Positions 1-8,972 of a stretch of DNA of 64,000 nucleotides are shown piece after piece. This stretch comes from Gautieria morchelliformis (taxonomy: Eukaryota > Basidiomycota > Agaricomycetes > Gomphales > Gomphaceae). Every line of letters starts with the position of its first letter. The stretch's first letter is position 1. The stretch covers positions 186,001 to 250,000 of the forward strand of contig WHVA01000091.1 of the NCBI GenBank assembly GCA_015179125.1, read 5' to 3'. The notes below the pieces were generated by a model that saw nothing but the letters and a program-made list of their open reading frames with translations, was not told the DNA's origin and did no database searches. The translations under genes and the position numbers were made by a program.

Positions 1-1646
1 CGCCAACCTTTTGCCCCATATCCCTCACCGCCACTATCAGCCCCCTCATCTCCACACTTCGCTCTGACCTTTTGGTCTTCTTGTCCTTCTTCAGCTTCCA
101 ACCTTCCTCCACCTCGGTTTCCTTCCCCTCACTCTGCCTCACTTCCCCAACCTCTCTTCCCTTCTCCTCGCTCTGTCTTGCTTCCCCATCCTCCCTTCTG
201 TTCTCCTCGCTCTGCCTTGCTTCCATCCGCTCCACCCTCGCCTCCAAATTCTGCTCAACCGGTCAAGATTGGTTTTTAGGCGTTAATATCGTGTATTAAT
301 GAACACAGCGAATGCCCGAATAGCTTGTGCGAATAAGTATGCCGTTTGGCGAATAGGTGAACCAATGAATGTTCACAAGATAAGAGGGTTTGCCCGAATG
401 GAGCTCGCCCTATCTACAGTCGTAGCGAAATCGCTCGCGGCACTTGACGATGTAACGTACAAGGTGTCACGGAAGGGCTGTCTAAGTATCGACAATCCCT
501 TCGCCGGTGAAGGTGCTCCTTCGGAGCCCTTCACCAACAGGACAGAAAATAGCTCGAAGGCTAAGGTAACGAAGATGAAGTATGAGAACTCACCAGTGAT
601 GCCTAAGTCTTCTGCTGGTCGAAGATAGAAATCTCCAAGAGAAGGCTCAAGACGATGATCACAGCGAGGTCAAGTTTGCACAAGATGGACGACGTATGAT
701 AATTGAACTGCGGAATATACATGCGAATGTAAACTACTTATATCGAATGCTCGTAAGGTATCAGCAAATAGGAAAGAGGCCATCATGAGTCAGGGTTGGA
801 TAGGGGTGTGCAGTCATGATACAACATAGATGAAATAAACATACAATAGAATGAGAGAAGAGGGAGAACATGAAACGACAGAGAGTGAAGGTGGCGAAGG
901 CACCTATGTACGAAATCATGTCTTGGGGCCCGCATATACACTGCCCTGCACCGGTTCTTCATCTACTGGGTTGATCCCATACGACACACAGGTAGGACGT
1001 CCCGCGAACGCACCCTGCTCATATGAACACCAAAAGGGGGTTGGATCGAGAAGCTAATGGAGCTACTGACAAGCCATCATGCCGGGTAGGGATGTCGATC
1101 GTGATTTGATGGTGTGCCTGCTGGCGAATGATGCGAGCAGCGAATGTCCGTTTGGCGAAATGCAAGGAAGGGCGAACGGAGATGACATAGAGGAGGAGTG
1201 GTCGAGGTGGAGGGCGAAGCCGAGCGAACATGGGGGAGGAGTGGTGAAAGGGGAAATGGGGATAACAAGGTGCAGGAAATACACAGGTCATGACAATCCG
1301 ATTATCAGAACACCATCGGAAGAGGGTTGAGCAGAGGAGGTGATAGGCCCAGCGATGACTGCCAAGTCAGTCCAAAGACGTTGATCGTGTGTTGATGGCG
1401 TGGCTATGGTAATTGGCGCGAACAGCGAGAATCGGTTGCCGAACATGACAATGGCGATTGGAACGAACACGGAGATGGAGTGAGAAATGGGAGAACAGAG
1501 CATCTTAGTATGAGAAATAAACACGTCATAACAACCCAGTCACTTGAGTCACCGTCCTCGACCTCATCCCGAACCTTGGCCTCCTTCCTCGGCCTTGGTC
1601 CATCCTCGCTGTCCTCGCTCCGCGCACACTTCCTCCCCTCGCTCGC
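1..1646 (-). pseudogene. Charged, Glu/Arg-rich ORF remnant split by solo LTR A
   Basis: Read on the reverse strand, 1646-1537 followed by 260-1 gives one open frame with no stop once the LTR at 261-1531 and one copy of its 5-bp target duplication (CAACC at 256-260 and 1532-1536) are removed. The frame is rich in Glu, Arg, Lys and Ser, begins near KCARSEDSEDG and contains the heptad-like pieces EQNLEARVERMEARQ and RQSEENRRE, so a coiled coil is likely. The forward strand of the same DNA is a pyrimidine-rich stretch that gives misleading Ser/Pro/Leu ORFs. Its upstream part is cut off by the Gypsy LTR that starts at 1647, and its downstream end leaves the window. I do not recognise the family; a transposon-associated protein is possible. 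Confidence 0.45.
261..1531 (+). mobile_element. Solo LTR A, long form, with 5-bp TSD
   Basis: A 1.27-kb repeat beginning GGTCAAGATTGGTTTTTAGG is flanked by CAACC on both sides (256-260, 1532-1536). Related copies lie at 19055-20632 (-), 20890-21319, 46345-47325, 58385-59268 and 62320-62430. Other copies start TGTCAAG, so the first base here is probably mutated. A TGACA-like end also occurs internally near 1287-1295. The following 235 bp, to 1531, is a diverged duplicate of the preceding stretch (shared words around GATCGTG-TTGATGG and GGAGATGGAGTG). No internal retroelement region of this family is in the window, so the parent element cannot be named. Confidence 0.75.
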
Positions 1647-2051
1647 TGTCAGGGTTCACGCATTTCCTTCCACAAGTTTCTATTTCCTTCCATGAGTTTC
1701 CGTTACCTTCCGTCAGTTTCCATAACCTTCCGTCACATTCCGTCACATTCCGTCACCTTATGTCACACTCCATCACATGTCACACTCCATCACCTTCCGT
1801 AACCTTCTACAAGTTTCCGTCTCCCCTATTATATAAGCCTTGCCAGCACTATAAGACTGTAGCCCATGTGGTGGCGTTTCCTCAGCTTGATCTCTGAGGA
1901 TACCCACTACACAGGCAAGTCCCCATGTATCTATCATTGGTAGAGTTATAACCTGAGGATACCCACTACACAGTTGGTCATTGTCCTAGTATCGGCTCTT
2001 ATCTCCTTGAGTATCTTTGGTTGTGGCTTCGTCATTAGTGTTGCCCTCACA
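1647..2051 (+). repeat. 5' LTR of Gypsy 1
   Basis: The 405-bp repeat starts TGTCAGGGTTCAC and ends GTTGCCCTCACA, fitting TG...CA ends. Positions 1675-1830 are a run of degenerate units close to CTTCCGTCA, about 10 bp long. A TATATAAGCC sequence lies near 1831-1840, about where a U3 promoter is expected. The 3' copy at 8538-8972 has more of the short units, which explains its 30-bp greater length. No clear tRNA primer-binding site follows 2051; the next bases are GAAGATCAAGTTC. Confidence 0.88.
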
Positions 2052-2111
2052 GAAGATCAAGTTCATAGGACGACCCCACACACTTTTCTTAACCAGCCCT
2101 CATATCAGCCT

Positions 2112-3217
2112 ATGGCAGACCAACTCCCAGACGCATACTGGGACTCCCTGGGTGACCATGGGCCATTTCTTCGAGGCCTCCTTTCCAGCCAAGCACAGCA
2201 GCTGCAGCAACTTCAACTGCAGAATCAGGAACTGCTCAGTCAGATTGTTAACGTTCACGACCACTTAGCCAATGCTGCCGCCAACGCTGCTGTTGCTGCT
2301 GCTCAAGCCCTTGCGCCCTCAGTACCTCACAGTGTCCCTCCATCTACTCGCTCTATCAAAGCAGCAGAACCGGAGAAGTTCAATGGAGACCGTGCAGAGA
2401 CTGAAGGGTTTATCAGGTCTATCAGGTTGTCCATCGCTGTCCAGCCAGCATCCTTCCTAGATGAGCGCACAAAGATCCTATATGCTCTTTCCTTCATGAC
2501 AGGAGGCTCTGCGGAGATATGGGCACACAACGAGACACAGGCTGTCATTGATGGCACCTCCTCTATATCCACTCTGGAGGGGTTCATTAAACGTGTGGAG
2601 GAGGCCTTTGGTGACCCAGATCATGCCAGAACGGCTCGCACTAAACTGCGTGACCTTAGGATGGTGTCAGGAATGTCGGCAGATGAATACACGGCTCAAT
2701 TTGAGATCCTGGCAGGCAGGACAGGCTTTAATGATGAGGCACTCGAGGATGCCTATGCTCGTGGCCTTCCAGCAGGTATCCTTGATAAGATCCACGCCCA
2801 GCCCTTTCTTCCATCCAACCTCAAAGCCTGGAAGGAAGCAGCCTGTCAGATTGACCGCAATCATCGCCGTCTGTTGGAGGTCAGGAAGGCACAGACACCT
2901 CATGTCCCTAATCGCCCTCCTCCTGCCCGACCACTCCACACTCTGCTACGGCTCCTGTTGTCACAGCACCACCCAGTAATGCGACACCTATGGACATTGA
3001 CTCATCCCGCCGCCGCACCGAAACACGGACCTGCTACAACTGTAAGAGACCTGGTCACATTTCACCAGACTGTCCTGAACCTCGCAAGCCACGAATCCGC
3101 GCAAACCTCACAGAGGCAGACATTGCAGCAATTGTCTCTAAATCTGTAGCAGCAGCGATGGAGGAACGCAAACAGAAGGTGGAAGCCCCTGTCCAAGATG
3201 AAGGAAAGGGTTTTTAG
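2112..3217 (+). pseudogene. Gypsy 1 gag with CCHC zinc knuckle, frameshifted
   Basis: The likely start is the ATG at 2112 (MADQLPDAYWD), chosen because the longer upstream frame is LTR sequence. The N-terminal 60 residues are Gln/Leu-rich and helical, then comes a retrotransposon gag core (residues about 80-270, including AAEPEKFNGDRAETEGFI and ARTKLRDLRM). The frame is lost by one base near 2935. In the next frame the protein resumes through SNATPMDIDSSRRR to the knuckle CYNCKRPGHISPDC (CX2CX4HX4C, near 3032-3073) and ends at 3217. Gag packages element RNA in a cytoplasmic particle. The break separates the core from the RNA-binding knuckle. Confidence 0.85.
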
Positions 3218-3228
3218 GCCAGTCAGCG

Positions 3229-6200
3229 GTGAAAGACATGCCCCGCTCGACGAATCGGTTTTCAGTTCTCGAAACATGTACAATAGGGATCACAGGCGAT
3301 ATGATGCATCCTTCTCCTATCCTTGATCAAACTGAAACCAAACCAGCCATCCCAAAAACCCAACCTATCGCTCCAGTTGCTAATGCAAACCTTCCAGTCC
3401 CTCTATATGTCCGTACTGCTGACCTCCGCCGATGCACCAAAGTACCTCTCAAGGTCCACTCCGTTGACACAGGGCATCCGCTTGCAATTGACTCCCTCCT
3501 TGACAGTGGTGCTACAGGGATGTTCATCAATGTGGAGTTTGTAAGGGAACACAGACTTCAGACCCGTCCCCTACCCCGTGCCATCCCCGTCTACAATATT
3601 GATGGTACCCCAAATGAGGCTGGCTCAATCAAGGAAGAGGTCGACCTCATTTGCACCTTTGGGGATCATACGGAACGTGCCACATTCTCCGTCACGAGCC
3701 TTGGACGACTTGCCATCATTCTTGGTCACACATGGCTTGTTGAACACAACCCAGAAGTTGACTGGCATACAGGAGATGTGAAGATGACACGCTGTCCCAA
3801 GTCATGTGGGGGCAGACCTGTTGTCAGAGGGCCCACAGTCAAAACTGTTCCAGAAGAGAGTGTAGATCAAGAGGAGGTTCCCATACACCCGCTCCATACT
3901 TGAGGAAGGAGACAGGACCTTTGTCATCTTTGTGAATGAGAGTCCTGAAATGATTGGCGCAGGCTGGACTGTCTCCCAACAGCTTGCTGAACGGGCCAGC
4001 AAGTCTGCACCAGTCAGATCCTTCGAGGACCTTGTCCCCAAACCATACCAGGAGTTCAAGGATGTGTTTTCTAAGGAGTCATTTGACCAACTGCCTCCTC
4101 GAAAGCCCTGGGACCATGCAATTGAGCTCACTCCAGGTGCACAACCCTTCAGCACAAAGGTTTACCCAATGTCACCGGTTGAGCAAAGGGAACTGGATAA
4201 CTTCCTTGAGGAGAACCTGAAGAGCCATCGTATCCGTCCTTCCAAGTCACCTATGGCATCTCCAGTCTTCTTTGTGAAGAAAAAGGACGGCAGTCTTAGA
4301 TTTGTGCAAGACTACCGGAAGCTCAATGATATAACAATCAAGAATGCCTATCCTTTGCCCCTTGTTCCAGACATCATGAATAAGATTGCTGCTGGAAGGG
4401 CTAAATACTTCACAAAGCTTGACATTCGCTGGGGATATAATAATGTACGCATAAAAGAGGGAGATGAGTGGAAGGCAGCCTTTTGGACAAATAGGGGCCT
4501 GTATGAACCTCTAGTCATGTTCTTTGGACTCACGAACAGCCCAGCAACCTTCCAGACGATGATGAATGACATCTTCAAGAGTCTCATCGATGAAGGGGTT
4601 GTGGTGGTGTTCATGGACGACATTCTCATCTTCACAGAGTCGCTTGAAGAACATTGTAGGATTGTACGACGTGTCCTTGAAATCCTCCGGGCCAACAACC
4701 TGTACCTCAAACCTGAAAAATGCCTATTTGAGCAACTAGAGGTGGAGTATCTCGGCCTCATCCTCTCTCAAGGACAGGTTGCCATGGACCCAGTCAAGGT
4801 TGCAGGGGTGCGGGACTGGCCAATACCACGTAACGTCACTGAAGTCAAATCATTCCTTGGTTTCATCAACTTCTACCGTAGATTTGTGGAAGACTTCTCA
4901 CACATTGCAAAGCCCCTCAACCAGTTGACAAAACAGGATGCCCAATGGTCTTGGGATCCAAATGGCCCAGAGCAAGCGTCCTTCGACAAGCTCAAACTCC
5001 TCATCACCTCAACACCGATCCTTGTCCTCCCTGATCAAGACAAACATTTCCGTCTTGAAACAGATGCCTCAGCCTATGCCACAGGAGCAGTACTGTCCCA
5101 GCTATGTGATGATGGCAAATGGCGGCCTGTGGGGTTTGTCTCCAAAAGCCTCAATGATGCTGAACGCAACTATGCCATCTATGACAAGGAGCTCCTTTCT
5201 GTGATTCGGGGATTAGAGGAATGGCGCCACATCTTAGAGGGAACAAAGCACAAGATTGAGATTCTCAATGACCATCAGAACCTCACCTGCACAACACCTG
5301 AACCGTCGTCAAGCACGCTGGTCACTCTACCTCTCTCGCTTTGATTTTGAGCTGATCCATCGTCCTGGTCGTCATTCAGCCAAGCCTGATGCACTCTCAC
5401 GACGCGTGGATCATAAGCGGGGGGAGGAAGACAACCAAAATCAAGTCTTACTTACCCCTGACTTGTTCCACATCAAGGCGAGTCCCCAGAGGCTGGCGCG
5501 CAGTTAGTCCCAGGTGAAGGTGATGCTTTCCTCAATCGAGTAAGGAACTGTGTGGATCGGGATGAAAAGGTTGTCAAGGCTCTCAAAGAACTGGGCTCCT
5601 CTGGAAATTTACGAGGAGAAGAGTGGTCTGAACAGGATGGGCTTGTCCTCTATCACAACAAAGTGTACGTGCCGCTTGATGCAAAACTACGACATGACAT
5701 AGTGAAAGCGCACCATGACATGCCTCTCACCGGTCACCCTGGTTGTTGGAGAACCACTGAACTAGTTGCTCGGAGTTACTGGTGGCCTGGGATGGGACGT
5801 TACATTGCAAAATATGTGAAGGCCTGTGACCTGTGCAACCGGACAAAAACCTTCCCTGCTTCTCCCATTGGCAAGCTTCTACCGAACCGTATCCCAGACC
5901 GTAGGTGGCAGGTTATGTCTGTTGACTTGATTGTAGAACTGCCTACCAGTCATGGCTATGATGCTCTCCTTGTTGTTGTCGATCGCCTCTCAAAGCGTGC
6001 ACATGTCATTCCCACCACTTCAGATGTAACTTCGGTGGGAGTTGCCCGACTCTTCCGTGATCATGTTTGGAAACTTCATGGGCTCCCTGAAGAAATCATC
6101 AGTGATCGAGGCACACAGTTCATCTCCCAGTTCATGCGTGAACTGAACAAACTTCTTGGTGTCAAAGTCGCTGCCTCTACTGCTTATCACCCCCAAACTG

Positions 6201-6745
6201 ATGGACAGACTGAAAGGGTTGATCAGGAGATTGAACAATACCTTTGACTATTCATCAACCAGCGTCAGGATGATTGGTTTGAATGGATATCCTTGGCCCA
6301 GTTTGCCTATAACAACCGAATCCATGCCTCAACCCAGACTACACCCTTCATGTTGGACAGTGGCCAACATCCAAGGCTGGGACTGGAACCAGTCCGGGAA
6401 ACTCGACTCGAGGCCCTGGATGAGTTCACAACGCGGATGGAAGCGGCCACAAGAGAAGCTCGTTCAGCCCTGTCCAAGGCAGCAGAGGACATGGCACGCT
6501 TCTATGATGTGCACCATAAAGCAGCCCCATTTTATAAGCTTGGTGACAAGGTCTGGCTCAATGCACAAAACATCACAACCACTCGCCCAATGAAGAAGCT
6601 AGACCACAAGTGGCTAGGCCCCTACACTGTTAATAAGGTGGTCTCACGAAATGCCTATGGTCTAAATCTTCCTGCATCCTTCGGTCGCACACATCCAGTG
6701 TTCTCTGTCGTCCTGCTTCGTGTTATGTATCGAGATTTCCACTAA
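3229..6745 (+). pseudogene. Gypsy 1 pol: protease, RT, RNase H, integrase, with breaks
   Basis: The protease (3229-3890) has the aspartyl motif LLDSGATGMF and the later ILGHTWL. A frameshift near 3885 joins it to RT (about 3895-5290), which carries VFMDDIL as the YXDD box, FFGLTNSPATFQ and the RNase H start FRLETDASAYATGA. Another frameshift near 5290 leads to [12 protein letters not shown]. The integrase begins after 5552, with HHCC zinc residues in HPGCWRTTELVARSYWW and CDLCNRTK, then catalytic Asp in SVDLIVELP, Asp in IISDRGTQF and Glu in DGQTERVDQ. A TGA at 6245-6247 sits where relatives have Arg (YL-R-LFINQRQDDW). The product would copy element RNA and insert the cDNA; it cannot be made whole from this copy. 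Confidence 0.88.
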
Positions 6746-7412
6746 GTCGGAACTGGAAAGGACAGTGGCTTCAACTTATAGGTTGCGCCCCCAATGAACT
6801 ATCGTCCTAAGTATTTCGGAACTGAGTCGGAAGTCGGAATGTACTGAACCAAAGGTTTGGTCGGAACTTGAGTCGGAACTGAGGCGGAAGGCGGAAGACG
6901 GAAGGCGGAGAGAGACTGAGATCTTGCTAGACTCGCTGTGCTAAGAACAGGAGGTGGAGCGAAGGAAATCAAGTATCAAAGGCGATTATCTGATTGCAGA
7001 ATAAGAGACATACATGACAGGTTTTTATACAAGAGCTGAGACAACAGGTAATGATATGGTACTAAGCAAATTCCGGGGGAAGCGGAAGTCGAGTAGACAA
7101 TGCGTGGGAACTAACTATTGGGAACAATGGGACTACAAGGGGGGTTCAGGGTAAGGTAGAACAATGGCAAAGAACAAGGGGTCGGGAAAACATATCTGAC
7201 AAAGAACTACAAGGGTGACCGGATATGTGGTCTCGATGAACGGTGAGGTGGGTCCGGTGGGTCCGAGTAATAGAGTCGAAAGAACAAGGGAAATGTACAA
7301 GGGGCGGAATGTCGGAAATAACGGAGGGGCGGAAGGTGTTGCGGAAATATTGGAGGGGCGGAAAGGTGTGGTGGAACTGAGGGTCGGAAGTTGGAAATGA
7401 GCGGTCGTAACA
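6721..7412 (+). mobile_element. Solo LTR inside Gypsy 1 integrase, TSD CTTCG
   Basis: A 692-bp insert starts TGTTATGTATCG and ends GGTCGTAACA, giving TG...CA ends with short inverted termini TGTTA/TAACA. CTTCG occurs immediately before (6716-6720) and after (7413-7417). Removing the insert and one CTTCG restores the integrase frame from FSVVLLR into LRPYEDDPILERH. Two relatives lie in opposite orientations at 60119-60801 (-) and from 60825 (+), sharing GCTTCAACTTAT and GAACTATCGTCCTA. The central part is rich in CGGAA/GGCGGA units. The parent element is not in the window. Confidence 0.88.
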
Positions 7413-7808
7413 CTTCGGCCATATGAAGATGACCCAATTCTTGAACGTCATGCCCCTCCACCACCCCCCCCTGTCATACGGGATGGAGGCGAAGAATATG
7501 AAGTTGAAAGGATTCTAGACAGCAGGATGTTCCGTGGAAGGTTGGAGTATCTCGTGCGCTGGAAGGGCTATGGAGCTGCCGACGATCTCTGGCTACCAGC
7601 GAAAGATGTCTCTGGGGCAAAGCGACTCGTTAAAGAATTTCACCGGCAGAACCCAGAGGCACCTCAGCGTATCTCAGCAGCCACATACATGTCCCTCCCC
7701 TTCCAGAGATATCAGAACTTCACAGAACCTTCCAGGCAAACTCTCTTCGACTGGACAGCAGGCAGGGCTTCTACTTATGATGTCAAGGGTCCAGAACCCC
7801 AAAGATAA
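7413..7808 (+). pseudogene. Gypsy 1 integrase C-terminus with chromodomain
   Basis: After the inserted LTR the pol frame resumes and encodes a Pro-rich linker (RHAPPPPPPVIRDGG) followed by a chromodomain: EYEVERILDSRMFRGRLEYL, VRWKGYGAADDLWLPAKDV, then a C-terminal helix region EFHRQNPEAPQRI. The aromatic residues of the chromo fold (Y in EYEVE, W in VRWKGY, W in DDLW) are present. Chromodomains of chromoviral integrases steer insertion toward modified chromatin. The frame ends at a stop at 7806-7808. The domain itself looks intact but is cut from the rest of pol by the solo LTR. Confidence 0.88.
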
Positions 7809-7914
7809 GCGATATCGGCCTCCGCCTAACCAATTCATTCTGATAAGCTATATATCCCCTCTCCACCTGTGACCGCTCACTTCCACTGCATCGACCCCAC
7901 CACATCCATCAACC

Positions 7915-8484
7915 ATGTCCTCGCCCGCCATTGAGCTTGTTGCCCTCCCCAGCTTCACCCAAAACCTCTCTGACCTGCCAAACATGTCACGTGTCGATCC
8001 CACCCTCCTGCACTTCTCCGGCTTCTCGTCATCCAGAGCAGCCAGTGAAGCCAAGCTACAAAGGATGCTTGACTGCCGTGATCTCGACGTCGCATGGTCT
8101 TCAAAGTGGTCCGTCAGCTCTGAGGACCTCACACCAGTGGAGAGTCAGGCGCCCACTCGCCCTGCACTCGCATTCCTCAGACCCCGACACAGACGAGAGA
8201 ACACGTACTACATCGGCGACCCTGTCTTCCTCAATGATGGAACCCCCCCTTGTGGAACCCCCTACACTTTCGAAGGCTGGGTGGGGCGGCGTTTCCGTAA
8301 TATGGCAGGAGAGCGAATACGTCGAGCAAGGTTCCGAGGGCCACACTTGCCCATGGACCCCAATCCCCCTGAGCTCATCATTGACCTGCGTTACCAGAAA
8401 GGGAAGGGCCAAGCACCAGGAGGTCAGGAGAGATGGTGGTCCTGCCTGTGGCGTACTTGGAAACGATGTCTCAGTGGATGTTGA
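7915..8484 (+). CDS. Extra ORF of Gypsy 1 between pol and 3' LTR
   Basis: An uninterrupted 189-codon frame runs from an ATG at 7915 to a stop at 8484. It follows the chromodomain by about 100 bp and ends about 50 bp before the 3' LTR. The N-terminus is Ser/Leu-rich (MSSPAIELVALPSFTQNL); the second half is basic (RRFRNMAGERIRRARFRG) and ends with Trp and Cys. There is no signal peptide or membrane span that would suggest an envelope-like protein. I do not recognise a domain. Being open in a body where every other frame is broken is notable, but an overlapping 186-codon frame at 7931-8491 is also open, so chance cannot be excluded. Confidence 0.4.
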   Translation: MSSPAIELVALPSFTQNLSDLPNMSRVDPTLLHFSGFSSSRAASEAKLQRMLDCRDLDVAWSSKWSVSSEDLTPVESQAPTRPALAFLRPRHRRENTYYIGDPVFLNDGTPPCGTPYTFEGWVGRRFRNMAGERIRRARFRGPHLPMDPNPPELIIDLRYQKGKGQAPGGQERWWSCLWRTWKRCLSGC

Positions 8485-8537
8485 GGGCTAGGTGGCAGCT
8501 GTGCTTGTCAGGACGACAAGCATTGAGAGGGGGGTGA

Positions 8538-8972
8538 TGTCAGGGTTCACACATTTCCTTCCACAAGTTTCTATTTCCTTCCATGAGTTTCCGTCACCTT
8601 CCGTCAGTTTCCATAACCTTCCATCAGTTTCCATAACTTTCCGTCACCTTCTGTCACTTTCCGTCACATGTCACATTCTGTCACTTTCCATGACCTTCTA
8701 TCACTTTCCATCACCTTCCGTAACCTTCTACAAGTTTCCGTCTCCCCTATCATGTAAGCCTTGCCAGCGCTATAAGACTGTAGCCCGTGTGGTGGCGTTT
8801 CCTCAGCTTGATCTCTGAGGATACCCACTACACAGGCAAGTCCCCATGTATCTATCGTTGGTAGAGTTATAAACTGAGGATACCCACTACACAGTTGGTC
8901 ATTGTCCTAGTATCGGCTCTTATCTCCTTGAGTATCTTTGGTTGTGGCTTCGTCATTAGTGTTGCCTTCACA
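8538..8972 (+). repeat. 3' LTR of Gypsy 1
   Basis: The 435-bp LTR starts TGTCAGGGTTCACAC and ends TTGCCTTCACA, preceded by the purine tract GAGAGGGGGG (about 8525-8535), a good plus-strand primer site. It aligns with 1647-2051 throughout, with extra copies of the short CTTCCGTCA-like units near 8620-8720. The base after it (8973) is already inside the gag region of a second Gypsy body rather than a duplicated target site. Confidence 0.88.

Larger units (their letters stand above)
1647..8972 (+). mobile_element. Gypsy (Ty3-like) chromodomain retrotransposon 1, decayed
   Basis: The order is LTR, gag with a CCHC knuckle, protease, reverse transcriptase, RNase H, integrase, chromodomain, an extra ORF, a polypurine tract and LTR. 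That order with a C-terminal chromodomain is diagnostic of chromoviral Ty3/Gypsy elements. Coding is broken by frameshifts near 2935, 3885, 5290 and 5510, by a TGA at 6245-6247, and by a 692-bp solo LTR at 6721-7412. The two LTRs are close relatives but the outer flanks do not match: CTCGC lies before the 5' LTR and CAAAG after the 3' LTR. The body may therefore be an LTR-to-LTR recombinant between two elements. It is not autonomous now. Confidence 0.9.

Noticed and set aside
72..299. Forward ORF of Ser/Leu/Phe at the window start as a secreted protein
   Set aside because: It is the antisense of a charged reverse-strand frame that continues across the solo LTR.
2052..2100. tRNA primer-binding site after the Gypsy 1 5' LTR
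   Set aside because: The sequence does not start with TGG or match a recognisable tRNA 3' end.
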